DNA of 28,548 bases, from assembly GCA_041191405.1 (NCBI GenBank), contig JBEEOW010000040.1, positions 1 through 28,548 on the forward strand. The letters are read 5' to 3'. The number at the start of each line of letters is the position of its first letter. Within the stretch, counting starts at the first letter, position 1. The stretch comes from JBEEOW01 sp041191405. GTDB lineage: Bacteria > Bacteroidota > Bacteroidia > Cytophagales > UBA9547. The notes beneath the pieces were generated by a model that searched no databases, was not told the origin of the DNA, and worked only from the letters and a program-made list of their open reading frames with translations. Made by a program: the position numbers and the translations under genes. Below, in pieces: positions 7,188 through 15,372 of the stretch.

Positions 7188-9092
7188 TTATTTGATTGAA
7201 ATAAATGGAACAACTGTACTTGCTCCACTTGTTGCAAGTGAACCAGTAATTGCTCCAGTACCCAAATTGGTTTGTCGAGCAAATAGTGAATTGCTAAAGC
7301 AAGTAGCATTTGCATAGTTGTTTGCTCCAAGATTATCTCCTTTAAGCACGAGAAAGTATTGTGTACCTCCAACTAAATTCACAGCGGATGCAAGTGTTAC
7401 AAACTTTTCTCCAGTTGAATTGAAAGTTGAAAATGCTGTTCCTAAATTGGTGGTTAGTGAAGCATTGTAAATAGCCATATCCACTCTTTCAGAAGCATTT
7501 GCATTGGTAAGCAAACATCCAATTTGAGTAATACTCATATCTGCAAGAGGTGTAAATGGAATTATCCAAGCTGTTCCTAATGAAGTTGTTGAACCAGTTG
7601 CAGTACTTCGATTTATTGTAGAAAAATATTTAAGAAAACCAGTTCCACTTGGTATCGTTGGCTTGTTTGTTAAGTCATTGTAATTTCCTGAAAATGCAAC
7701 AGTACTTAAGGAATTTATTAGACCTTGAATCTTTTGAAAAGCTGTTAAAATGGTATCACTAGAAGTAATGGCTGAATATGTACTTGTTACAAATCCAATC
7801 AAAGTAGAGCCAATGGAACGAGCATTAGTCCAATATTTATTGACAGTTCCTTCAGCTACAGCATCCGTTGAACCTGGAGAAGAAACAAGTTCTACATAAG
7901 TTGAACCACTCCAACGATATGATTTATTAGCATCTATTCCACTTGTAACCAAATAGATTTTACCAGCAACTCCAACCAAAGGAAATGCACTAACACTTGC
8001 ATATTCAAGTACATCATCCACATAACTTGGAAGCTGTGCAGAAGGAATTGTTCCATTGGCATCTAAACTTGGATAACCATTTGGAACTCCTTTTTTATCC
8101 AAGCCTTCAACCCCTAAATTTTGTCTAGCAATGGTATAATCAGCTAAACCAGATAAGTTTCCAGCTTTGGCTAAAAAGGTATTTCTGATGTCATTACAAT
8201 TGGCAAATAAACTCGCATTTATTGCATCAATTGCATTTTTTACAACATTATTATTGGGATATTTAACAATAGAATTATCTAATACAGCAAGTTCTTTATT
8301 AGCTAATAACTCATAAATACTTAAATCTGGTGAAGCCTTTAATATAGAAACCAATTGCCAACCTTCGTTTGTGCAATGATAGTAAGCGGTTGGTTTATAA
8401 CCGTCTGCGTATGTTAATATTGGTTGATGGTTTCCGCTTAAACCTTCTATTGGCAGATAAACATCTACACCACTTGCTTTTTGAATACCCAACCATTTAC
8501 CTTGATTTCCAGCAATGGGAGGGAAGATTACTCGAATTGGTGTACTACCACCATAACCATAAATACATTTATTTAATTTATTTGGTACAGCCTCCCAAAC
8601 AGCATAAGTACTTGGAGAATCCCAACCAATACCAGTACCATTGGTATAAATAACTGAAGGAATCAGTTTGAATAAATTCTCAGATTCTGGAAAAGGAATT
8701 ACATTAGTTTGTACCCATTCTTCACCATTGCAATGGAAATAAGCTTTAGATTTATAAGGTTGACCTGGGCCACCAATGATGAAATATGGAACAAATCCAC
8801 TTGAAGCTAATATTTGAACTCCAAGTCCATAAAAATCTTCAACAGCAAACCATTTGCCTTTATTCCCAAACACAGGAGGCATATTGATTCCTATTCTAGC
8901 TGAACCTCCCGAACCACCATAAGTACATTTATGGTATTTATTAGGAATGGCTTCAAAGAGAGCTAAATTGTCGTTAGGAGAATAAATAGTGTTATTAGAC
9001 CCAACAAAAATCACTTCAGGAATTAATTTATCTTCGATAGATAAATTAGAATTTACATTTGATGAATAATAATGGAATCCTGAGCCAGCCAT
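7188..9092 (-). CDS. Receptor-binding spike or fibre protein with duplicated N-terminal domain
   Basis: 634 residues, the largest protein of the element. Residues about 23-133 and 143-252 are two copies of one domain: LIPxVI, a PNKxxKCxYGxGGS block, GNxGKW, then KxxAYxHCxxEEW/EGW, with matching cysteines. Residues about 310-420 carry the common phage fibre module (GLADYTIARQNLGV, KKGVPNGYPSLDANGTIPS, VDDVLEY, YRWSGSTYVEL), followed by NYNDLTNKPTIPSGTG. The C-terminal domain of about 140 residues is beta-rich. No chaperone motif is seen. It probably binds the host surface from a virion vertex. Confidence 0.82.
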   Translation of the reverse strand: MAGSGFHYYSSNVNSNLSIEDKLIPEVIFVGSNNTIYSPNDNLALFEAIPNKYHKCTYGGSGGSARIGINMPPVFGNKGKWFAVEDFYGLGVQILASSGFVPYFIIGGPGQPYKSKAYFHCNGEEWVQTNVIPFPESENLFKLIPSVIYTNGTGIGWDSPSTYAVWEAVPNKLNKCIYGYGGSTPIRVIFPPIAGNQGKWLGIQKASGVDVYLPIEGLSGNHQPILTYADGYKPTAYYHCTNEGWQLVSILKASPDLSIYELLANKELAVLDNSIVKYPNNNVVKNAIDAINASLFANCNDIRNTFLAKAGNLSGLADYTIARQNLGVEGLDKKGVPNGYPSLDANGTIPSAQLPSYVDDVLEYASVSAFPLVGVAGKIYLVTSGIDANKSYRWSGSTYVELVSSPGSTDAVAEGTVNKYWTNARSIGSTLIGFVTSTYSAITSSDTILTAFQKIQGLINSLSTVAFSGNYNDLTNKPTIPSGTGFLKYFSTINRSTATGSTTSLGTAWIIPFTPLADMSITQIGCLLTNANASERVDMAIYNASLTTNLGTAFSTFNSTGEKFVTLASAVNLVGGTQYFLVLKGDNLGANNYANATCFSNSLFARQTNLGTGAITGSLATSGASTVVPFISIK

Positions 9093-9145
9093 TTAATTAA
9101 TAATTAGGAATTAATAATTGGTATTGAATATTAAAAAAGAGTTAA

Positions 9146-9430
9146 TTAATAGCGATATGTGATATTAATTGGACAAAGATTATCACTTAAAGCCACCACT
9201 TTAATCTCATTTCCAACCTCTGAAACCATATTACAATTCTCTGGACTTGCCCAAGCTTGATTCATACAAACAATATATTCATCACTAGTTTCTCCTAAGC
9301 CATGAAGCTCAAAACCAGCATTTTTATTTGGGTTTTCTTGACCAATGCTTATCCATGAAATTGCATTTTGGAAAACTTTTTCTTCTCCAGCTTCAAGTTT
9401 TGCTGTATATAAGTTTTTATCTCCAGCCAT
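9146..9430 (-). CDS. Small soluble protein, probable spike-associated component
   Basis: 94 residues with no membrane span, a beta-rich look and two or three cysteines. It opens MAGDKNLY, much like the spike's MAGSGFHY. It lies between the membrane-protein block and the spike gene, so a virion vertex or spike-base role is possible. Family not recognised. Confidence 0.65.
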   Translation of the reverse strand: MAGDKNLYTAKLEAGEEKVFQNAISWISIGQENPNKNAGFELHGLGETSDEYIVCMNQAWASPENCNMVSEVGNEIKVVALSDNLCPINITYRY

Positions 9431-9545
9431 AATTTTAGTATTAAGTACAAGGTATTAAGTACTAAGTTTTTGATTAAAGTATTTAGGTTTAAGGTATTTA
9501 GAATTGTAACTCTTTAATTACTTAATACCTAGTGCCTAATACTTT
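9431..9545. repeat. Short tandem phrase repeats with an inverted copy
   Basis: GTATTAAGTAC occurs twice about 15 bp apart, followed by degenerate AAGGTATTTAG forms and then the inverse phrase CTTAATACC..CCTAATACTTTGTACC. The inverted part supplies the last codons of the 56-residue gene. It is one of several intergenic phrase repeats in this operon. Confidence 0.7.
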
Positions 9546-9706
9546 GTACCATTTGAGAAAATGCCTTTTACAAGACTAGAACCAAGTGTGGCAATAATTA
9601 CCGAAATGATAATACAAGCACCCAATTTGAAATAGACAGAATCTTCGACAGTTGCTACCACTTTTACTCCGTCTGTACTTAGTTTTTCAATTGCAGTATC
9701 AAACAT
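9536..9706 (-). CDS. 56-residue single-span membrane protein
   Basis: ATG at 9706 and TAG at 9536 enclose 56 codons. A charged N-terminus of about 25 residues leads to one span (about 28-47, LGACIIISVIIATLGSSLV). It starts 4 bp after the stop of the peptidoglycan-binding gene. Likely a virion membrane or holin-like component; family not recognised. Its last four codons lie within an intergenic repeat. Confidence 0.7.
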   Translation of the reverse strand: MFDTAIEKLSTDGVKVVATVEDSVYFKLGACIIISVIIATLGSSLVKGIFSNGTKY

Positions 9707-9710
9707 GTTT

Positions 9711-10109
9711 TTAAATTTTAGCTACTCCACCTATATAAACATTCAAACCTATTTTATCCCAATAATCTTGAGATACATTGTCTCTTTGTTTGAAAGTAAT
9801 TAAAGCAGATTCTGTTTCTTTGCCAAACTTGCCATCAACTCCATTTTTGAGTTTTGCTCCACCAACATTGATTAGCCAAGTTTGTAAACTTTTCACTTTA
9901 TCACCCTTTGAACCAAGCTTTAGCGGAAAACTATCATTTGCACTTGTCCAGTCGAAGGAAGTATCTTCTAAAGGTTGAGTTTCCATATCTGCGGATTCAC
10001 CTTGATTTTCTTCATCCTTTTTTCTGATAAAGAATAACCACAAGAAAATAGCAGTAACTAAACTTCCTGCTACATACCAATAGATGTATTTATTAAAATG
10101 CTCTTTCAT
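9711..10109 (-). CDS. Membrane-anchored peptidoglycan-binding protein (second copy)
   Basis: 132 residues: one N-terminal span (about 9-27, YWYVAGSLVTAIFLWLFFI), a charged linker and a C-terminal PG_binding_1-like domain (about 60-120) with LGSKGDKVKSLQTWL and NGVDGKFGKETESALITFKQ. The order matches the gene just upstream, so the two look like an old tandem duplication. In a membrane-containing virion such a protein could hold the vertex to the cell wall during entry. That role is inferred; the domain call is direct. Confidence 0.8.
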   Translation of the reverse strand: MKEHFNKYIYWYVAGSLVTAIFLWLFFIRKKDEENQGESADMETQPLEDTSFDWTSANDSFPLKLGSKGDKVKSLQTWLINVGGAKLKNGVDGKFGKETESALITFKQRDNVSQDYWDKIGLNVYIGGVAKI

Positions 10110-10120
10110 TGTTTTTAGTA

Positions 10121-10522
10121 TTAATAAGTTTTGAGATTCAATTTATTATAAAGACTTAAAGTCAAAATAATGTAATACCTTGATGGGTCGTCAGTCGGAA
10201 TCATAGCTTTTTCAAATGCTGTTTGTGTTTTAATTCCCCAAACCCCATCAGCTACTAATCCAACTTGATATTTGGCATTGAGGTATCTTTGTAATTGTCG
10301 AACTTGTTTGCCTACATCACCTTGTCTTATTGGAAATTGAAGGTTTGCATTTGGATTAGGCAAAGTCGCTTTTTTATTGGCAGAAGGTGTTTTATCAACC
10401 GAAGTTTCTAAATTGGAATCAGTTGCATTGTGAATGAAAATGAAGTAATAAGCTGTGCTTAGTATTAAAACAACTAAGCCAATGATGAACCACATTTTGT
10501 TTTTGATTATAAATTCTTTCAT
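10121..10522 (-). CDS. Membrane-anchored peptidoglycan-binding protein (first copy)
   Basis: 133 residues: one N-terminal span (about 10-29, MWFIIGLVVLILSTAYYFIF), a polar linker and a PG_binding_1-like domain (about 62-115) with IRQGDVGKQVRQLQRYLN and DGVWGIKTQTAFEKAM. It lies 11 bp before its paralogue. The domain usually binds cell-wall peptides. The catalytic part must be elsewhere (M15 peptidase 6626-7162, metallopeptidase 11780-12583). Confidence 0.82.
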   Translation of the reverse strand: MKEFIIKNKMWFIIGLVVLILSTAYYFIFIHNATDSNLETSVDKTPSANKKATLPNPNANLQFPIRQGDVGKQVRQLQRYLNAKYQVGLVADGVWGIKTQTAFEKAMIPTDDPSRYYIILTLSLYNKLNLKTY

Positions 10523-10601
10523 TTCAAGTTATCAGTTTTCAGTTTTCAGTTTTAGAAATGCAAATCCTTAATTATCAGTACTCAGTACCCAGTACTCTGT
10601 A
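10523..10601. repeat. Intergenic tandem phrases CAGTTTT and CAGTACT
   Basis: CAGTTTT occurs three times in a row near 10530-10552. After a short spacer a CAGTACT/CAGTACC phrase repeats three to four times (about 10578-10604). The period is seven bases in both. Confidence 0.75.
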
Positions 10602-11093
10602 CTAATTAGCTGCTTTAATCATTGTCAAAGCTTTGGTGTATTTATCACAGTCAATACCAGCACAATAGCCAAATGGAAGAGAAACCATATTATCGAAAAT
10701 CGTTTTCAAGTAATCGTCCCACGATTTGTAGCCCAAGCCTTGTAAGCCCTTTTCTATGCTTTTCAGTTTGGCTTTTGATTTTCCTTTGATAATCGAATAC
10801 ACGGTTTCGTCATTATCCCAAAATGTACCAATGGCATCGTGTAGTTTTTGAGCATCAGCACCACCATTATAATTGGGGTCAGGTTGCACATTGAGTAATG
10901 AATTAGATGCATCATCACTTGTTTCTTCACCAGCTCCATTTGCCAAAGCTTCTTTGATTTTAGCAATGGTATTTTGCCTTTCTTGCTTTAATCTTTTTGC
11001 TCTAAACATAAAGTAAATCAACAAACCAACACTTATTACAAGCAATGTAACTAGCACATATACATGCAGAAATATGTTTTTATTTTCGTTCAT
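10602..11093 (-). CDS. Membrane-anchored protein with annexin-like repeat
   Basis: 163 residues: one N-terminal span (about 8-28), a basic and acidic coil, then a helical C-terminal domain (about 75-163) with DAQKLHDAIGTFWDNDETV, YSIIKGKSK and YKSWDDYLKTIFDN. The spacing of D-A-x-K-L-H, D-E-x-x-V and I-x-G-x-S-K resembles annexin repeats; this likeness is a visual judgement only. It begins with an ATGA overlap on the upstream stop. Probably a virion membrane protein. Confidence 0.68.
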   Translation of the reverse strand: MNENKNIFLHVYVLVTLLVISVGLLIYFMFRAKRLKQERQNTIAKIKEALANGAGEETSDDASNSLLNVQPDPNYNGGADAQKLHDAIGTFWDNDETVYSIIKGKSKAKLKSIEKGLQGLGYKSWDDYLKTIFDNMVSLPFGYCAGIDCDKYTKALTMIKAAN

Positions 11094-11497
11094 AACATGG
11101 CAGTTTTAGTAGCAATTCCAATGGTTTCTCCTGGATTATGACTTGCTCTGAATAAGAAATAAATCACCACAGCCATCACCAAAAAGATAAAAATCATCCA
11201 AGCATAAATCATGGTTTTACCAATGTCTTTAGCAAAACTAAAAATGCCAAAGGGAGAAGAAATGGCTTCAATAATAGCTTCTTTAGTTCCCATTTTAATG
11301 GTAATTCCATATTTAGCTACATATTCTCTTAGCTCTGGTGTATTTGCATCATCTGTTCCTCTTGCATCCCAAACAGATTTGAATAATACATTTGCATCGT
11401 CTTGACCTAATTCAGCTTTGAGTGCTTTGTACCAACTTATCCAAATATCTGCGGTTGAGCTTTTGGATGGGATAAAGTCTTCTGGTTTGAGTTCCAT
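11090..11497 (-). CDS. C-terminally anchored membrane protein of the phage operon
   Basis: 135 residues from the ATG at 11497; the longer frame to 11524 needs a TTG. A soluble helical domain (about 1-95, with KPEDFIPSKSSTADIWISW) is followed by one strong span (about 98-120, YAWMIFIFLVMAVVIYFLF) and a short tail. Its stop overlaps the next start. Not recognised as a family. Repeated single-span design fits a virion with an inner membrane. Confidence 0.72.
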   Translation of the reverse strand: MELKPEDFIPSKSSTADIWISWYKALKAELGQDDANVLFKSVWDARGTDDANTPELREYVAKYGITIKMGTKEAIIEAISSPFGIFSFAKDIGKTMIYAWMIFIFLVMAVVIYFLFRASHNPGETIGIATKTAML

Positions 11498-11550
11498 TGG
11501 TAGTTTTCTGTTTTCAGTAATCAATTTCCATTTCTCAAATTCTTGAAACT

Positions 11551-11796
11551 TTACACAAAGAGAGTTCCTTTTGAAGCCGCTGAATTGGCTGAAATTGTTC
11601 CACCAGATGTATCTGCAACTTGTTTGGTTGCAGTAGTTGAATTTGTACTTGCAACTGTTCCATTGTTTGTAGTAACCGTTGAATTACTAGTATTATCCTT
11701 TTTTCTAAAGACAAAGTATAGTACTACACCAATAATTAGAACTAAACCAATAGCAATTCCAATCATTAATTTTTTATTTTCAAATAGCTGTTTCAT
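11551..11796 (-). CDS. Small single-span membrane protein with T/S/N-rich tail
   Basis: 81 residues: MKQLFENKK, one span (about 10-30, LMIGIAIGLVLIIGVVLYFVF), a basic stop-transfer RKK, then a low-complexity tail rich in T, N, S and A. It starts 17 bp inside the end of the metallopeptidase gene. Virion membrane component by context; function unknown. Confidence 0.75.
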   Translation of the reverse strand: MKQLFENKKLMIGIAIGLVLIIGVVLYFVFRKKDNTSNSTVTTNNGTVASTNSTTATKQVADTSGGTISANSAASKGTLFV

Positions 11797-12583
11797 AGTT
11801 GTTTGTCCAATTATTTATAAAATCAATTAACATTTCTTTTCGCTCAATAAAAGCTTCACATTGCTTATCTGTACCGCAGTAATCAAATAATCGAGCGATG
11901 GCATACATACATTCGGTTTTGCTAAAACCCAACATCAAACAAATATTACAAGCCATCATATCACATTCTAATTCATCTTTGGTATTGAAATAGAAATGGG
12001 TAAACTCATGTAAGAGAATCATAAACCGATTGGTGATGGTCAATTGATTGAAGTAATATTGACTAACTTCAACTATTCCATTGGTATGATTTACCCTTGC
12101 TGGCGTGTAAATGATTGCATTTGTATTGTCTTCCCAAGAGCGTACATAATCTGAAAAGACAATCGAATAAAGTCCAGTTTCTGATTCATAAGTCCCTGTT
12201 TCGTGATAGCCACAACTGTGTGAGAAATCGAATGCAAAGTCAATATATTCTTGCACATGGGGTGCAAATTTTACCCTTAGAGGTAATGTTAAAGGTTGGT
12301 ATTTGATGTTCTTGATTTTAAGTCCAGATTTTGAATTGGTTCTTTTATCAAAAACTTCAATCTTTAATTTTTCAACAGATTTAGGGAAAGGAAATTCAAA
12401 ACGTTGAACACCTTTAAACAAGCCCACTTCTGCAATATTTGCATCACCATATTGTCGCAGAAAATGAACAGTATTTGCTAGATTAGCTTCATATCCATAA
12501 AGCATTAACTCAACAGGATATGAAGCTTCTACCTCCACTAAAAGCTTAAAAGCTTCACCATTTGAAGGAATAAATCTGTTCAT
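11780..12583 (-). CDS. HExxH zinc metallopeptidase of the phage operon
   Basis: 267 residues with no membrane span. The first half (about 1-110) looks beta-rich. The second half carries LLHEFTHFYFN (H192, E193, H196) and then E204 and D208 in KDELECDMMACN, placed as expected for a third zinc ligand in the helix after HExxH. Cysteines are frequent in the C-terminal part. Possible roles are capsid maturation protease or cell-wall peptidase for entry. Its place in the middle of the structural genes, far from the lysis genes, favours a virion role. Family not assigned. Confidence 0.78.
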   Translation of the reverse strand: MNRFIPSNGEAFKLLVEVEASYPVELMLYGYEANLANTVHFLRQYGDANIAEVGLFKGVQRFEFPFPKSVEKLKIEVFDKRTNSKSGLKIKNIKYQPLTLPLRVKFAPHVQEYIDFAFDFSHSCGYHETGTYESETGLYSIVFSDYVRSWEDNTNAIIYTPARVNHTNGIVEVSQYYFNQLTITNRFMILLHEFTHFYFNTKDELECDMMACNICLMLGFSKTECMYAIARLFDYCGTDKQCEAFIERKEMLIDFINNWTNNYETAI

Positions 12584-12585
12584 TT

Positions 12586-13077
12586 TTAAGCTTGTTTGCT
12601 AAAATGAATCCCAGCCCAAATAGCACCAAGTAAAGCCAATCCACCAACTATCCACCATACATAAGAAGGAATACCAGTACTTGAATCGGGATTATCTCCT
12701 TCAGAATTTGAACCACTTGAATTAACACTACCTGAGGAGTTAACAGGCGTTTTCCCACTAAAAATATTGATACCTTTATTGATAGTGTCTAACCAAGAGG
12801 AGGCAGCCTCGGAAGTATTTTTTACAGTACCATCATTGATTGCTCCCTTGATTTTTTGCCCTGTACTTGTAGTTGTTTTTGTGGTATCAGTTTCAGCTTT
12901 GGTAGTATTAGTATCAGAAGTAGTTTGGGTAGAAGTTGTACTTGTAGTTGGCGTAGTATTTTTTTCTTTTTTGGTGAATGGCCAGAAGTTTGAGTGTTCA
13001 ACTCTTGTTGGTATTTCTAAACCGAATTGGTTTTGAACATCACCATTAAAGCTTGATAATTGATTGCATCCACACAT
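12586..13077 (-). CDS. S/T-rich linker protein with C-terminal membrane span
   Basis: 163 residues: a cysteine-bearing start (MCGCNQLSSF), a very T/S/K-rich stretch (about 38-75), a short helical part, a second S/G/N-rich linker (about 112-135) and one C-terminal span (about 138-158, YVWWIVGGLALLGAIWAGI). The low-complexity linkers suggest a flexible tether between membrane and capsid or spike. It ends 2 bp before the metallopeptidase start. Not recognised. Confidence 0.72.
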   Translation of the reverse strand: MCGCNQLSSFNGDVQNQFGLEIPTRVEHSNFWPFTKKEKNTTPTTSTTSTQTTSDTNTTKAETDTTKTTTSTGQKIKGAINDGTVKNTSEAASSWLDTINKGINIFSGKTPVNSSGSVNSSGSNSEGDNPDSSTGIPSYVWWIVGGLALLGAIWAGIHFSKQA

Positions 13078-13133
13078 AGTTATCTAATTAATAATTAGTA
13101 ATTAAGAATTAATATTGAGCTAAAAAATGAGTT

Positions 13134-13538
13134 TTATATTGAATTTCGATTGCATAAAAAAATCAAAAGTAAAAGCACAAAAGAGAAATACACAAAGCGT
13201 TTGAATTTGAAAATATCAGTTTCTATTGCTGAAATTCTCATACAAGCACAAGGCTTTTTTTCTTTAGGTTTATCTTCAACAACAGGCTCAATTGTGAGTG
13301 TTTCTACAGTTGAATCAGATATGTTTTCTATGTTTGAATCTTTACTTCCAATATCCCAATGCCTGATTCTATCTGCATTTTTGTGGATATTTTCTTTAGT
13401 AATGGGTAAGTTGTTAGATTCCATAAAATCAAGTGTTTTCATGTAGAAAAGCTTGAGTTTATCTTGAAATTTGAGCAAATCTTCATTTGGCACTTCAGCC
13501 ATAAAGATTTCTCTTACCCAAGGCATCAAATTTTCCAT
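13134..13538 (-). CDS. C-tail-anchored protein of the phage operon
   Basis: 134 residues from the ATG at 13538; an upstream alternative at 13574 overlaps the previous gene. The protein is helical and charged, with an acidic linker, CACM near residue 100 and one span close to the C-terminus (about 112-130, FVYFSFVLLLLIFLC). Unknown family. It lies between the long coiled-coil protein and the S/T-rich linker protein. Confidence 0.7.
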   Translation of the reverse strand: MENLMPWVREIFMAEVPNEDLLKFQDKLKLFYMKTLDFMESNNLPITKENIHKNADRIRHWDIGSKDSNIENISDSTVETLTIEPVVEDKPKEKKPCACMRISAIETDIFKFKRFVYFSFVLLLLIFLCNRNSI

Positions 13539-13548
13539 AATTGATTGA

Positions 13549-14436
13549 TTAAGATTTGAATATTGCAATTGCAATAATTACTAAAACCACCAAACCCAAA
13601 CCACCACCCACATATAAACTAGTATGGTCGGCTGTTTCTGCAACAAAAGAACCTGTAGCTTTTAGTGCAGATTCTTCACTCACACCAGCTGATTTTGCAG
13701 TTACCAAAGCATCCAATTTTTGCTTTTCTAAATCAGCTTTTTGTTTGGCGGCTTGTGCCTCAATGGCTGCGGCTTCTGCGGCTTTTTGTGATGCAATCTT
13801 TTGGTCTTGTTCAGCTTTGTCTCGCTTTTCTTTGGCAATTCTATCCGCTTCTTGGGCATACCAATCTGAAGCATTTTTGCTCCAACTAGCCACAGCTAAA
13901 TTGTAATTGTCAATTGCCTTTTGTTTGGCAACATCAAAATTAGTTTTTAGCGTTTCGTAGCTTGAGGTATATTGTTGAAGCTGATTTTTTAATGTAGCTA
14001 ATTCTGCCCTTGCTTGGTTTACAGTAATTTGAGCATTGTCTCTTTCTCGCTCATATCTATGAACACAATCCCAATCAGGGCCAAACCAACTTACACAGTT
14101 TACTTTGTTACTTCGAGCATTATTAACAACAACTTGTAATCGATCTAAATTTGCTTGTTTAGCATTTACATCGTTTTCTTTTGCAGTAATTTGATTTGGT
14201 AACGTGTTGGTTTTAAGCTCGAATAGTTTTTCAATTTCGGTTTTAGGATAAAGCACAACATAATCTTCAACTTTGGGAGTTGGCTGTGAATATCCTTTCA
14301 TACCTGGGAAAATACTACCGTTAAAATCTGTTTTTACAGATGTATTTACAGGCGGTGTGTATGTCCCATCATTTGCTGGAGGAGCAACTGCACCATCCAT
14401 TGAATAAGCATGAAGTAATTGAGGTTTGTGTTTCAT
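13549..14436 (-). CDS. Long coiled-coil protein with C-terminal membrane span
   Basis: 295 residues: a P/G-rich N-terminus (about 1-60), a long coiled coil (about 65-245) with repeated AKQKADLEKQKLDAL and AEAAAIEAQAAK phrases, two cysteines in NCVSWFGPDWDCVH near 112-124, and one C-terminal span (about 273-293, YVGGGLGLVVLVIIAIAIF). It starts in a TAATG overlap. Could form a stalk or entry tube under a vertex, as long tail-anchored coils do in other membrane-containing phages. Function inferred only. Confidence 0.75.
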   Translation of the reverse strand: MKHKPQLLHAYSMDGAVAPPANDGTYTPPVNTSVKTDFNGSIFPGMKGYSQPTPKVEDYVVLYPKTEIEKLFELKTNTLPNQITAKENDVNAKQANLDRLQVVVNNARSNKVNCVSWFGPDWDCVHRYERERDNAQITVNQARAELATLKNQLQQYTSSYETLKTNFDVAKQKAIDNYNLAVASWSKNASDWYAQEADRIAKEKRDKAEQDQKIASQKAAEAAAIEAQAAKQKADLEKQKLDALVTAKSAGVSEESALKATGSFVAETADHTSLYVGGGLGLVVLVIIAIAIFKS

Positions 14437-14645
14437 TAGGCAGAAGTTTTGGAGGTTTGAATCAAGTAAATGACTACACCTAGTACTATAAGAATGATTA
14501 TAATTACACCGATAATTAAACCAGTACCAATACCTGTTTTTTGCTTTGAATTAAGTGCTTGAGCTTGTAAATCAAGTTGTTTGTTGATTATTTTATTACT
14601 TGATTGTCCAGTTAATGAATTTCCTAAATCGTACCAGAATGCCAT
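14436..14645 (-). CDS. Small single-span membrane protein
   Basis: 69 residues: a polar N-terminus (MAFWYDLGNSLTGQSSNK), a short helix and one span (about 42-64, GIGTGLIIGVIIIILIVLGVV region). Its stop shares one base with the next start (TAATG), so translation is likely coupled. Unknown family; probably a virion membrane component. Confidence 0.72.
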   Translation of the reverse strand: MAFWYDLGNSLTGQSSNKIINKQLDLQAQALNSKQKTGIGTGLIIGVIIIILIVLGVVIYLIQTSKTSA

Positions 14646-14733
14646 TTTTAGTTGAGAGTTTACAGTTGAGAGTTGAGAGCTTTTTGTTTAAAATCAGCTT
14701 AAACTGAAAACTGATTACTGAAAACCGATTACT
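14646..14733. repeat. Intergenic tandem phrases TTGAGAGT and ACTGAAAACTGATT
   Basis: A TTGAGAGT phrase occurs three times (one copy degenerate), followed by two near copies of ACTGAAAACYGATTACT. Same style as the repeats at 9431-9545 and 10523-10601 but different words. I see no coding frame here. Confidence 0.75.
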
Positions 14734-14922
14734 CTATTTGCCATAAATCGAAGCAATTGCACCACCAATGTCACTAATGAGATTCTTTTGCTCCACAGGT
14801 TGTTGTTTCAAAATAGCTTCTTCAGCATTTGTAGAAGGTTTTAGTACTACAACCAAAACAACTATTGCCACAATGGCAATCACAGCAATAATCACAATCG
14901 AGAATAGCTTAGAATTTTTCAT
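14734..14922 (-). CDS. Small single-span membrane protein
   Basis: 62 residues: basic N-terminus, one strong span (about 6-28, LFSIVIIAVIAIVAIVVLVV) and a polar tail of about 34 residues. It starts in a TAATG overlap with the upstream gene. Unknown family. Confidence 0.72.
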   Translation of the reverse strand: MKNSKLFSIVIIAVIAIVAIVVLVVVLKPSTNAEEAILKQQPVEQKNLISDIGGAIASIYGK

Positions 14923-15356
14923 TAGGAATTAATCAGTTTAACCAATACAAAAACACAAATTAGAAATATCAATAGCTCCATTAATGAAATTTCATTACTT
15001 AAAATCCTTTTTGGTAAATGAGTATCTAATTCATTGGAATTAGACTTAATTGGAATGGATTTAAATTTGGGTTCTTTGCTTAATTCTTGTTGGTATTTTC
15101 GTCTAAAAGCTTCTTCATGTATTTCTGCATTGGGATCAAGGGCAATGATTTTACAAATCACATTTTCATCTCCAGAAGCTATCAAAGTTCTCAATCCCAT
15201 GATTTGTTTACTTTGAGAATCAGCCATAATGCCATATCCCATAAGTAAAGATTTCACACCCTGTTCATTGCTTTTAATCAAATATTCTATGAGTAAATCC
15301 GAAGGGTTTTCAGGATTTAGTCCATACATGATTGAGGTTGCATCGTTGTAAACCAT
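14922..15356 (-). CDS. C-tail-anchored protein downstream of the capsid gene
   Basis: 144 residues from the ATG at 15356; a frame to 15377 would need TTG and would enter the hairpin. A helical soluble part is followed by one span at the very end (about 123-142, LMELLIFLICVFVLVKLI). It is the first gene after the hairpin that follows the candidate capsid gene. Unknown family; minor virion membrane protein by context. Confidence 0.72.
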   Translation of the reverse strand: MVYNDATSIMYGLNPENPSDLLIEYLIKSNEQGVKSLLMGYGIMADSQSKQIMGLRTLIASGDENVICKIIALDPNAEIHEEAFRRKYQQELSKEPKFKSIPIKSNSNELDTHLPKRILSNEISLMELLIFLICVFVLVKLINS

Positions 15357-15372
15357 TGTGAAAGGATTAGAA

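Noticed and set aside
6626..7372. A 248-residue reading of the endolysin gene starting at 7372.
   Set aside because: The extra 70 residues overlap the spike gene and have no lysin features; the ATG at 7162 gives a normal M15 lysin start.
8369..8653. Plus-strand frame of 94 codons inside the spike gene.
   Set aside because: Low-complexity H/Y/L-rich product, antisense to a gene with clear fibre modules.
13556..13906. Plus-strand frame of 116 codons, and a similar one at 13150-13446.
   Set aside because: Both are antisense shadows of the coiled-coil and tail-anchored genes; composition is odd and they lie inside tightly packed minus-strand genes.
9431..14733. CRISPR array reading of the intergenic repeats.
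   Set aside because: Units are 7 to 11 bases, directly tandem and degenerate, with no spacers of constant length and no cas genes.
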